Source: Halorussus ruber (GTDB lineage: Archaea; Halobacteriota; Halobacteria; Halobacteriales; Haladaptataceae). Taken from it: DNA of 64,000 bases. The stretch spans positions 248,001 to 312,000 of the forward strand of contig NZ_SBIT01000007.1 in assembly GCF_004765785.1 (NCBI RefSeq), written 5' to 3'. The notes below the pieces were generated by a model that searched no databases, was not told where the DNA came from, and saw only the letters and a list, made by a program, of their open reading frames with translations. Each line of letters opens with the position of its first letter. The stretch's first letter is position 1. This document shows, piece after piece, positions 1 to 8,600 of this stretch. A program made the translations under genes and the position numbers.

Positions 1-818
1 CTCTGGGGACCCTCCGGCCCCTCGTGGGACTCGACGGTGAACCCGTCGGCCATGAAGACGTTGAAGGGCAACTGAATCGCCCGGAGGTGCGTCGCGGTGT
101 TCTCGGCGGCCTTGGCGGCCTTCCGGGCGCGAGAGACGATTTCGGGGAGCGAGAGGTACTGGTCGTCGCCCTCGGGCACCCGGAGGGCGTTCCACGTCGC
201 CACGCCGTACTTCGAGATGTCGCCCTCGGCGGCGCGCTCCTCGAGTCGGGTGAAGGTGGCTTCGAGTTGGTCGTAGACCTCCTCGCGGGACCGAGCGTGG
301 AGTTGCGTCTCGGGGTTGTGGACGTAGTAGAGGTCGATCTCCTCGACGCCCAGATTGTCGAGCGACCAGTCCAGTTGGGTGTCGATGAAGTCGGGCGCGA
401 TGCAGTGGCTTCCCCGCGCCAAATCTTCCCGCTCGACGAGGCCGGTGTCCACGAACTCGCGCTTGACGTACTCGCCGGGATTCTCCGGGCGCTCGCCGTC
501 GAAGGGGAGAAAGCCGCCCTTGGTCGAGACGAACGCCGAGTCGCGGGACACGTCGGCCTCCTCGATTGCCCGCCCGACGACGCGCTCGCTCCGCTGGCAC
601 CGGTAGTTGATGGCGGTGTCCACGACGTTGATGCCGCTTTCTAGCGCCGTCGTGATGGCGTCGCGGTACCGCGAATCGACCGCGTCGGTCGAGTCGCCGA
701 GGTAGGTCCCGACCCCGACCGACGAAATCGCCAGTCCGTCGAACCGCCGGAAGTAGGTCCGACCGAAGTCGTCGCCGTGTTCGAGTTTGTACTCGTAGGT
801 TCCGTCGTCGGTGGCCAT
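1..818 (-). CDS. Aldo/keto reductase family oxidoreductase (3' end outside window)
   Basis: Reading the minus strand from the ATG at 818 gives an uninterrupted frame to the window edge, so the C-terminus is missing. The translation has the aldo/keto reductase fold signatures: a DTAINY segment supplies catalytic Asp67 and Tyr72, STKGGF supplies Lys100, and YYVHNPE supplies His167. These form the usual D-Y-K-H tetrad for NAD(P)H-dependent carbonyl reduction, or the reverse. The protein should be cytosolic. The substrate cannot be told from sequence. It diverges from the membrane protein at 950, sharing a gap of about 130 bp that must hold both promoters. The family is clear; the specific reaction is unknown. 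Confidence 0.9.
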   Translation of the reverse strand, partial: MATDDGTYEYKLEHGDDFGRTYFRRFDGLAISSVGVGTYLGDSTDAVDSRYRDAITTALESGINVVDTAINYRCQRSERVVGRAIEEADVSRDSAFVSTKGGFLPFDGERPENPGEYVKREFVDTGLVEREDLARGSHCIAPDFIDTQLDWSLDNLGVEEIDLYYVHNPETQLHARSREEVYDQLEATFTRLEERAAEGDISKYGVATWNALRVPEGDDQYLSLPEIVSRARKAAKAAENTATHLRAIQLPFNVFMADGFTVESHEGPEGPQ

Positions 819-949
819 GTCGGGGGGTAGCGCCCCGAAGCGGATAAGCGCGCAGGATTCGGGGCGGTTCGGTTTCCGAGAAAACCCGCACCGAAATCGG
901 CGATTTCGAAGTGGAAATTCCAATAGGTTAGCCGCGTGTCGTATTATCC

Positions 950-1615
950 ATGTTCGAGCGTTCGCCGACTCCCGACGCTTCCGGAGGAGTCCCGGGCCGC
1001 CCGTCTGACAGCGCGCTCCCCGGTCTGCTCGACCGGTACGCCGACTGGGGGCTGTACGGTCTCCTCGCGGGGACGATTCTGGGCCTCTTCGCGTTCGTCA
1101 CCAACCCCGTGCCGGACCCCTCGTTCCCGTGGGCGACCCTGCCCGCTTCGCTTCGACTCCCGGTCGCCCAACCCCGAATCGAGCATTGGCCGGTGACTTA
1201 CACCGTCGCCGTCTGGCTGTGGGTGTTCTGCTTCCCGGCGGTGTTTCTGGCGGGCTACCGGCGGTACGGACGAAAGCGGGTCGGCGGCGACCTGCGCGGC
1301 TCGACTCTCTGGCTGGTCGGACTCCCGGCCGCCGCGATGCTCGCGCTGACGACCTACTGTCGGTTCTTCTGGCCGAAGCTCTCCCCGGCGTCGTGGAACG
1401 CACCGTCGTACACCTTCGTCTGCTGGCTCTACTGCTCGTCGTACGTCCCGGCGTGGAGCAACGCGGCCTACGCCGTCGCCGCGCTCGGCCTCGGCGCGAC
1501 CCTGCTCGCACGTCGAGACGCCGACCTGACGAAGTACGCGCTGGCAACCTTCGGCGTGCTGGCGCTCCCGCTCGGCCTGCCTGCGCTCTACGCGGCGTAT
1601 CTGCGCCACCAGTAA
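950..1615 (+). CDS. Hypothetical multi-spanning membrane protein
   Basis: A 221-residue protein with about five hydrophobic segments near residues 34-52, 83-104, 119-140, 173-187 and 196-218, separated by short basic or Trp-rich loops. There is no recognisable catalytic motif and I do not recognise the family. The ATG at 950 gives a short hydrophilic N-terminus before the first helix. It is divergent from the aldo/keto reductase and convergent with the DHH phosphoesterase gene, 16 bp away. A long antisense frame in the same interval is rich in Arg and looks like a GC-driven shadow. An integral membrane location is well supported; function is unknown. Confidence 0.75.
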   Translation: MFERSPTPDASGGVPGRPSDSALPGLLDRYADWGLYGLLAGTILGLFAFVTNPVPDPSFPWATLPASLRLPVAQPRIEHWPVTYTVAVWLWVFCFPAVFLAGYRRYGRKRVGGDLRGSTLWLVGLPAAAMLALTTYCRFFWPKLSPASWNAPSYTFVCWLYCSSYVPAWSNAAYAVAALGLGATLLARRDADLTKYALATFGVLALPLGLPALYAAYLRHQ

Positions 1616-1631
1616 GATTTCCCAGAAGGAG

Positions 1632-2819
1632 TTACACGTCGCCGTTCAGCGCGGCGAAGATGTCGTCGGCGAGTTCGGCTTGGGACCACATCGCGGCTTC
1701 GGCCCCGCTGGCGTAGGCCGCGCCCTCGACCGGAACCTGTCCGCCGCCCATCCGAGCGTGGCCGCCAGCACTCGCGCCGGGGATGTCGGTGGCGACCGAT
1801 TCGAGCGCCTTGCCCATGTGGACTCGGTCGTCGCGCGACCGCCCCGAGAGGTGGACCGTCTCGTCGCGCCGACCGAAGACGACGACGGCCGTGACGCCCT
1901 CCAGTTGGAGGAGTTCGTCGGCGGCCTGCGGGATGGCGTCGGCGTTGTTGATGCGCCCCACGTCGCTGACCGCGAACGACCCGCGGACGTCCCGGCCCGA
2001 GATGGCTTGGGATTTGACTTCCAGCACCTCGGCGCTGACCTGCGGGTTGGCGATGCGGTCGAGCAGGTCCTCGTCGATGCCCTCGTAGAGGAAGGCCGCG
2101 GCCTGAAACTCCGACTCGGTACACCCGCTGGTGAGTTGCTTGGTGTCCGACTGGATGCCGTAGAGCAGGCCCGTGGCGACCTCCGAGGGGACGACCAGTC
2201 CGTCGCTCCCGTTCTCGGCGTCGGGGCCGACCGGCGTCCCGCCCACGTCTTCGAGGTACTCGGCGATGATGGTCGCGCAGGCACCGTACTCGGTGCGCTG
2301 GTCGGTGAACTGCTCGCCGGTCCCGTTGCCGGGGTGGTGGTCCACGACCGCGTAGGGTTCGACGCGCTCGGCCCCCTCGAAGCCCCGGGGCGTGTTGTGG
2401 TCCACCAGTACTACGTCCTCGGCGGCGAGTTCGCTCACGTGGTCGATTTGGCCGAGTTCGAGGTCGAGGACGGTTCTGAACGCGCGATTCTCCTGATGGC
2501 GGATTTGGCCCGCGAACTGGAGCGTGGCGTCGGTGCCGACCGCTTCGGCGAGGTGCGCGACGCCGATTGCACACGCCATCGCGTCGGGGTCGGGATTCGG
2601 GTGCATCAGGACCGCAATCTCGTCGCGCTTGGCCAGCGCGCGCTTGAGTCGCGCCCCCATCGGTCGCCGAATCCACCGGACGACGAGCCACAGCGAGGCC
2701 ACCAGCGCAAACGTGGCGAGGGCGGCCGCTCCCACGAGTTCCGGGGAACTCAGGCCGTAGGTCTCGACGGCTCGGACGACCTCCCGAATCCGGAGTTCCG
2801 GAACGGTCGGCAGTTGCAT
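1632..2819 (-). CDS. Membrane-anchored DHH-family phosphoesterase (NrnA-like)
   Basis: A protein of 395 residues from the ATG at 2819; an upstream TTG would add five residues. A transmembrane helix (about 28-50) precedes a DHH/DHHA1 phosphoesterase. Motif I is HPNPDPDA (His73 to Ala80), motif II is VLVDHN (Asp140), and motif III is the family-defining VVDHH (Asp160-His161-His162). These residues bind the Mn ions used to hydrolyse short oligonucleotides, pAp or cyclic dinucleotides in the NrnA/GdpP group. The DHHA1 domain with GGH-type glycines follows. The catalytic domain probably faces the cytoplasm. A paralogue at 23437 keeps the architecture but has lost these residues. Substrate is inferred only from family. 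Confidence 0.9.
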   Translation of the reverse strand: MQLPTVPELRIREVVRAVETYGLSSPELVGAAALATFALVASLWLVVRWIRRPMGARLKRALAKRDEIAVLMHPNPDPDAMACAIGVAHLAEAVGTDATLQFAGQIRHQENRAFRTVLDLELGQIDHVSELAAEDVVLVDHNTPRGFEGAERVEPYAVVDHHPGNGTGEQFTDQRTEYGACATIIAEYLEDVGGTPVGPDAENGSDGLVVPSEVATGLLYGIQSDTKQLTSGCTESEFQAAAFLYEGIDEDLLDRIANPQVSAEVLEVKSQAISGRDVRGSFAVSDVGRINNADAIPQAADELLQLEGVTAVVVFGRRDETVHLSGRSRDDRVHMGKALESVATDIPGASAGGHARMGGGQVPVEGAAYASGAEAAMWSQAELADDIFAALNGDV

Positions 2820-2880
2820 GTTCCCCACCGACAACCCCGACGAACAAGAAATTTTCCCGATACGTGGGAAATTGAGGGGT

Positions 2881-3777
2881 TTACTCCGGTTGGTTCCTGT
2901 ACGCTTCGATTTCCGGGCGGTACCCCTCCCGATAGGTCGGATAGTTGAAATCGTAACCGAGGCTTCGTAGCTTCTCGTTCGAACATCGCTTGCTGGTCAG
3001 CAGGCGGCGTCTGGCCCGCTCGGAGAGGTCGTCGGCGTCGAGTCGCTCCTCGACGGTCTGCTTCGGGGGGCGCTCTCGGTTGCACTCGTCGGCGAGCCAA
3101 TCGGCGAACGCCCACCGCGAGACGGGTTCGTCGTCCGCGACCAGCACGACCTCGCCGCGAGCGAGGTCCTGCTCCAGCAGGAACCGCACCGCGCCCGCCG
3201 CGTCGTCGCGGTGAATCATGTTCAGGTAGCCCTCGGTGACCGGCCCCTCCAGATACCGCTCCAGTCGGGTCCGACCGGGACCGTAGATGCCCGCGAACCG
3301 CGCGACGGTGCCGTCGAGGCCGTTCTCGGGTGCCTCCTCCAGCGCCACGCGCTCGGCCTCGGCCAGCACTTCGGTTTTGTCGGTTTCGGGACTCAACGGC
3401 GTCTCCTCGTCCACCCAGTCGCCGCCGTGGTCGCCGTAGACGCCCGTGCTGGAGGTGTACACCAGTCGCTCCGGCGGGTTCTCCCGCGCCCCGAAGTGTT
3501 CGACGGCGGTCCGAAGCCCCTCGACGTAGACCTCGCGGGCAGCCTCGGCGTCTCTCCCGCCGGAACTCGCCGCGAAGACGACGGCGTCCACGTCCGGCAC
3601 CGCCGCCAGCGTCTCGCCGTCGGTCACGTCGGCCCGGACCGCCTCGAATCCGGCCTCCTCGATGGCGTCGAGGCCCGACTCCGAGCGCCGGACGCCGACC
3701 GCGCGGTGGTCCTCCGCTGCGAGTTGGCGACCGAGTTCGAGTCCGACGTAGCCGCATCCGAGTATCACCACGTTCAT
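2881..3777 (-). CDS. SDR-family NAD(P)-dependent epimerase/reductase
   Basis: A 298-residue cytosolic protein opening with a Rossmann dinucleotide site (VVILGCGYVGLELG, residues 3-16). It matches atypical extended SDRs of the YeeZ-like group: the TSSTGVYG segment follows the central strand, but I see no standard YxxxK catalytic pair. The GIYGPGR motif typical of extended SDRs is present at about residues 180-186. Substrate is unknown. It is co-directional with the DHH gene, 61 bp upstream of it, and could share a transcript. The ATG at 3777 gives the normal start immediately before the first beta strand. Confidence 0.85.
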   Translation of the reverse strand: MNVVILGCGYVGLELGRQLAAEDHRAVGVRRSESGLDAIEEAGFEAVRADVTDGETLAAVPDVDAVVFAASSGGRDAEAAREVYVEGLRTAVEHFGARENPPERLVYTSSTGVYGDHGGDWVDEETPLSPETDKTEVLAEAERVALEEAPENGLDGTVARFAGIYGPGRTRLERYLEGPVTEGYLNMIHRDDAAGAVRFLLEQDLARGEVVLVADDEPVSRWAFADWLADECNRERPPKQTVEERLDADDLSERARRRLLTSKRCSNEKLRSLGYDFNYPTYREGYRPEIEAYRNQPE

Positions 3778-3897
3778 GTTCGAATCTTTGCGCGAGCGGG
3801 GATAACTCCCGCGACAGCGAGTGAGAACAGAGACGATAGAACAATTGTTTGGGAAACGTATTTATTTCTTTAGCCAATATTCTGGTTTCTTTCAATC

Positions 3898-4137
3898 AGA
3901 TGGCTTCGCCTCCGCGATGGCAGGCCGACCAGCCGCCAGCGGGCGCTCGACTGAGGAAACCACCAGCGAACGCTCGGCTGAACTTTCTTCGGGTGGGATG
4001 AAGGGGCCGCCCGGTCGCGTTTACGTGGTCGTCTCAGCGTGGCCCTATTTCGCGCCGGGCTGTGCGGAGAGGCGCGAAATATCCCGCTGAGCGACCGCGA
4101 CCGGGCGGGGGCTTCAGAAGACAACATCACGGTTCAG
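3898..4137 (+). repeat. Interspersed palindromic element, family A, copy 1
   Basis: This fills much of the 503-bp gap between 3778 and 4281. It begins with degenerate 26-bp units (GACCAGCCGCCAGCG-like). An inverted pair GGCCGCCCGGTCGCG / CGCGACCGGGCGGGGGC follows, enclosing a nested hairpin: outer TCAGCG (4034-4039) with CGCTGA (4085-4090), inner ATTTCGCGCC (4047-4056) with GGCGCGAAAT (4071-4080). It ends in GGGCTTCAGAAGAC. Related copies lie near 41.9, 42.8, 46.0 and 62.9 kb. No gene is seen in the gap. Confidence 0.8.
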
Positions 4138-4146
4138 TTGCGGTAG

Positions 4147-4182
4147 TTGACATCCTCCCCGCGCTAAAGGGCGGGGCTTTCT
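4147..4182. repeat. Solo IS200/IS605-type terminal palindrome
   Basis: TTGACATCCTCCCC followed by a hairpin (CCCCGC at 4157-4162, GCGGGG at 4171-4176) and GGGGCTTTCTCC. Sequences of this form mark the ends of IS200/IS605/IS1341-group elements and the related palindrome-associated miniature elements in haloarchaea (recalled knowledge). No transposase or TnpB frame is nearby, so this looks like a relic or miniature element directly abutting family A copy 1. Confidence 0.6.
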
Positions 4183-4281
4183 CCTTGCACTTCCGTAACG
4201 AGTTCCTGACCATCATCTACTCCTCTCAAACCGACTCCCCGAACCTCAACTTTAAGACCGAAGACGGGACGAACCCGGCCC

Positions 4282-4746
4282 ATGTTCGACGCACCAGTCG
4301 AGACGTGGTACCTCTGGGTCGGCCTCGCTATCGCCAGCACCGCCGCGGTCGGTCTCGCGGCCACCCTGCCCCGAGCGCCGCCGCCGGACGCCGCCAGCGC
4401 CGCCCAGACCGTCGATTCCGTCGCGGCGAGCGCCCACTCGACCACCGGCGTCCACCCGCTGTCGGCCGACGCCGCGCGAATCGGTCCGTATCGAATCTGG
4501 CTTCGGGACGACGGCCGGTCGGGCCACGCGGCGCTGGCCTACGGTCCCGTGACGCCCGTTCGGCGCGACACCGCGCTCTGGGACGTGCTTCGGGGCGCGC
4601 CGCCCGAAGCGGCGTTCGGCACGCCCGCCGACTTCCGTCGGGCCGCGGCCGAAGCCCGCGACAGGACGCCCGAGTGGCGCTCGACCGACCGACTGACCGT
4701 CCGGCGCGTGACGTGGGAGGGCGTCGATGTCACGCTGGTCGGATGA
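4282..4746 (+). CDS. Pilus-cluster membrane-anchored protein (DUF7283-like)
   Basis: A protein of 154 residues with an N-terminal hydrophobic helix (about residues 9-31, WYLWVGLAIASTAAVGLA) and a soluble remainder, suggesting a bitopic protein facing outside. It is the first of four genes that overlap one another by 4-20 bp, so the block is almost certainly one operon. From memory, this order matches the haloarchaeal families DUF7283 to DUF7286 found beside type IV pilus ATPase and PilC/TadC genes; I could not check. The role is probably a minor pilin or assembly factor. It begins about 100 bp after the IS605-like palindrome. Confidence 0.75.
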   Translation: MFDAPVETWYLWVGLAIASTAAVGLAATLPRAPPPDAASAAQTVDSVAASAHSTTGVHPLSADAARIGPYRIWLRDDGRSGHAALAYGPVTPVRRDTALWDVLRGAPPEAAFGTPADFRRAAAEARDRTPEWRSTDRLTVRRVTWEGVDVTLVG

Positions 4747-5146
4747 GGAGAATCCTCGCGCGCAGGTCGAACCGCTGGCGGCGCTGGTCGCGGTCTTCGC
4801 CGTTGGAGTCGCGCTGACGGCCTACACTGGAGTCCTCAACGCAGCTCTGCCGACGCCCGACCGGAATCTCGCGGAACCGACCGTCGAGCGAGCCGAGCGC
4901 GCGGTCGGCGACGAGAGCGGCGTCCTCGCTCCCGATGCGCTCTCCTCGGGCCTCAGCGCCGGTCCCGACGGCTACCGACTCAATCTCACGCTCCAAACCG
5001 GCGGGCGGACGTGGCACGCCGGGCCAGTCCCACCAAAAAATTCGGATTCCGCCGACGCCCCTGATTCTACCCGACGCACAGTCAGCGTCCGCGTCGCTCC
5101 CGGTCGGATTCGCCCGGGGCAACTCCGCGCGGAGGTCTGGTCGTGA
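4727..5146 (+). CDS. Pilin-like protein of the pilus cluster (DUF7285-like)
   Basis: A protein of 139 residues. After a short charged leader the sequence RAQVEPLAALVAVFAVGVAL (about residues 11-30) forms a hydrophobic helix preceded by Arg-Ala-Gln. That is compatible with a class III (prepilin) signal cleaved between Ala and Gln by a PibD-type peptidase; the cleavage is inferred. The rest is a soluble, secreted-type domain. It overlaps the preceding gene by 20 bp and the next by 4 bp, indicating translational coupling. Likely a minor pilin or pseudopilin; no structural function can be assigned. Confidence 0.75.
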   Translation: MSRWSDEENPRAQVEPLAALVAVFAVGVALTAYTGVLNAALPTPDRNLAEPTVERAERAVGDESGVLAPDALSSGLSAGPDGYRLNLTLQTGGRTWHAGPVPPKNSDSADAPDSTRRTVSVRVAPGRIRPGQLRAEVWS

Positions 5147-5649
5147 GAGCCATCAGTACCGTGCTGGACGCCTCGCTGTGCCTCCTGTTGGTCTCGGCGA
5201 GCGCGATGACGCTGGCCGGGACGCCGGCGAGAGACGCCGAAACCGGGGTCGGCCCGGATTCCGCGACCGGTCCGGACTCGGCAGACGAGACCGCCGAACT
5301 GGTGGCGACCAGCACCGCCCGCGTGACCTACGAGGAGGACCACGAAGCCACCAAGACCATCCACGACACGCTGGCGGGACTCCTCGCCAGCGCGCTCCGG
5401 GCTGACGCTCGACAGGACGCTCGAACCAACGCCACCGATTTCACTCGCGCCGTCGCCGACGAGGTCACCGCCACGCTCCGGCGCTACACCTCGCCCGACC
5501 TCGGCGTGCAGGTGGTCGCCAGCGAAGCCAGAGTAGGGTCGAGCGACCGAATTTCCGCGGGGAGCGAGCCGCCGCCGGAAATCGACGTTCACGCCGCGCG
5601 GTTCGCCCTCCGCGAGACTCGATTCACCGTCAGGACGTGGTCGGCGTGA
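5143..5649 (+). CDS. Pilin-like protein of the pilus cluster (DUF7284-like)
   Basis: A protein of 168 residues starting at a GTG that overlaps the previous stop (GTGA). The N-terminus RAISTVLDASLCLLLVSASA reads like a pilin-type leader plus hydrophobic helix (residues 2-24). The remainder is Ala, Asp and Thr rich and soluble. It overlaps the next gene by 4 bp through a second GTGA junction. With its neighbours it fits a set of pseudopilins in one operon. There are no enzyme motifs. Its exact function is not recognisable. Confidence 0.75.
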   Translation: MRAISTVLDASLCLLLVSASAMTLAGTPARDAETGVGPDSATGPDSADETAELVATSTARVTYEEDHEATKTIHDTLAGLLASALRADARQDARTNATDFTRAVADEVTATLRRYTSPDLGVQVVASEARVGSSDRISAGSEPPPEIDVHAARFALRETRFTVRTWSA

Positions 5650-8600
5650 GATTCGCCGAGGACCGCCGCGCTCGGGTCCCCTTCGCGCTGGTCGGGGTCC
5701 TCCTGCTGGTCGGAAGCGCGGCCCTCAGCGCCTCGCTCGCGGGGAACCCCGCCCCGCGAACCGACGAGTCGGTCGGCGTCGCAGTCGAGCGGGCCACCGC
5801 GGCCTCCTCGACCGCGCTCCGAGGAGCAGTCGCCCGCGCCGGTCGGCAGGCCGCCCGCCAACCCGTCACCGCCCCGGCGAACACCACCCTCGGGCGCGTC
5901 CTGAACGACTCGACGCCCTATCGGGACTCCCTTCGGATTCGAATCTACCTCGCGGCCCGCGACGCCCTGGATTCGGTGGCCATCCAAGCAAGCGACGTGC
6001 AAGCCTCGGTCTCGCTCCCGCCCGTCTCGAACGCCACCGAACTCCGGCGGGCCAAGCGCCGGGTGAGCATCGAACCGGCCAGCGGAAACAGAAGCGCCGA
6101 CGCCGCCGAGAGTTCGGGTCTGCGTGTCCGAATCAGCAATATCACCGTCACCGCGACCCGCGGTAGCACCGCGACCCGCGGTAGCACCGCGACTCGCGGC
6201 GAGACCGCGACTCGCCGCAGTACCGCAACCCACGGAAATCGAATCGTCGAGCGCGAGGAGTTCTCGCCGACGCTGGTCGTGGCGACCCCGGCGCTGGCGC
6301 TCCACGAGCGCACCGAGCGGTTCGAGTCTCGGCTCAACCGCGGTCCGCTCGCGCCCGGCCTCGGCAGGCGACTCACGGCGCGACTCTACGCCGTGGGGTG
6401 GGTCCGGGGCTACGCCCAGTACGGTCGCGCGCCGATTCAGAACGTGGTGGCCAACCGCCACGTCGAACTCGCCGCGAACGGCGGCCTCCTGCGCGAACAG
6501 CGCGCCGTCTTCGGCCGGAGCGACCCCCGAGGTCGGCGGGCGCTCGGGTGGGCCACCGCCAGAGTCGGCGCGACAGACCTGCTCACGGCCGCGAACCATC
6601 GCCACGGCTCGGCCCGGACCGACCAACTCCTCGCCGCCGCAAAGCAGTACCAGAAGGAGAATCCCGTGCCCGGCGGGGTGACGGCCGACCGGTCGAGAAA
6701 AGCCGCGAGGAGGAAGCGAAACGCCGCCCTCCCGGTCGGCGTCAACCGGACCGCGGACCGGGCCTTCTCGGACCTCGTGAGGGGCCAGCAGGGGCCGAGC
6801 CTCGACGAGATTCTGCGGTCGTCCTACGCGGTCGATGCCCGGGTCGTCGCCGCAGTCCGGCGGGAGGAGCAGGAGAGCGAACCGCGCCCGGAACCGGCCT
6901 CGCCGGGCGCGAACTGGACGCTCGCGGGAACCGAGGTCCAGACGACGACTCGGGTCGAGGCCGCGAGCGGACCACTGTCGGAGACGCCGCAGGAGTGGCA
7001 TCTCCTTTCCCACGAAACGCGCCGAGTCGTCCGGACCCGCGCGCTGGTCGCCAACTGGTCGCGGGGCAACGAATCTCGCCGGACGGTCCAGCGCTGGTCT
7101 GAGACGTTCGCGGTCCGAGTGGGGGTCGCAGGCGACCACGGCGTCGGTGGCGAGGAGGGAGACGTTTCACCGCCCTCGAACCCGGTTGCGGAGGTCCACG
7201 AACGAGGCGGCGCGCTCGACGGCCCGAATCTGGCGGGGATACCGGAGCGCGCCACCCAGCAGTTGGTCGCCGACCGCGGCGGCTACGACGCGCTGGCCCG
7301 GCGAGCAGTCGCCGGAACGCTCGACACCCGGTCCGAGGAGGTCGCGGGTCGGCGGCCGCCGGACCTCCGCGAGTGGGCCTACCGGGACGTGGCGGCCCTC
7401 CGCGAGGAGGTCCGGAACCTCTCGGTCGCGGTGCCCCGGCGGAAGGCCCTCGGCGAGCGCCCGCCTGCCGCGAAACTGGCCCGGAAAGTCAGCGCGCGCC
7501 GGGCAGACCTCCTCGACGCTCCGGCGCGCTACGACGGGGTGGCGGACAGAGCGAGAGTCGCGGCGCGGGCGGCCTACCTCGACCGAGTCGCGGCGAGGCT
7601 GGAGGCACGCGCCGACCGGGAGAACCGGACGCGAGTCGGCGTCGAGGAAGCGCTGGCAGATGCTGGCGGGTCACTCGACGGGGCGCGCCGGACGCTCCGC
7701 GCTCGGACGACGCCAGCAACGCCGCCGCCTCGGCCGATGGATGCCGACGGGCCGGGCGCTCCGGTCAACCTGAGCGTGACGGGCGCGCCGCCCTACCTCA
7801 CGCTGGCGAAGTTGGAACACGAGGAGGTCCGGGCGATACCCGAGGGCGAGCGTCGGGCACTCCTCGCGGCGCGGAACCGGAACGTCTTCGCAATGCCCTT
7901 CGGGGACGCCGCCGAGAGGGTGGCGTCGGAAGTCGTGGGCGAGGGAAGTTCGAGGCGGGTCAGCCTCCGGGCCGGGGCGGTGGCGTTGCGGGCCGCGAAC
8001 CGGACGCTGGCCGAGCGCGAGAACCGGAGTCTGGCGCGTCGGCGGGACCGGCTTCAGCGGTCGCTCGCCGAGTCGATGGCGGAGGCGAGGGCAATTCTGG
8101 TCGCGGAACTGGCGCTGGCTCGGTTCGACCTCCCGCGAAGCGAGCGCCGGGCGGCGGTCCGGGCAGGGTTGGCGCGGTGGAACACGACTGCTGGCCGGAC
8201 GCTGGCGGTGGCGAACGGCTCTGCGGCCGCGGCCATTTCCGAGGAGGTGGTTCGGCGTCGCCCGGCGCTCCGGCGGGCCGACAGGCGCGACTGGGTCGCG
8301 CTCCGGGCCGAGTTGGCGGTCGAAGCCGCGAGTCGGCAGGTCGAGGGGCCGCGCCGGAGGCCAGTCAACCGGACCACGACCGCGACCCAGCGACTCGCCG
8401 AGACCGCGCTCAAGCAGGCGATTACGTCCGGCGTCGAGAACGCGACCGAGTACGCCAGCCAGCGGTGGTTCGGCGAGGTCCTCGGGTCGGTCCCGGCCGG
8501 GTTGCCGGTCGCGCCGGTGCCGGGCTACTGGTACGCCACGGTCAACGTCTGGACGGTCGAAATCTCGGGCCAGTACGCCCGGTTCGCGGTCAGCGCGCCG

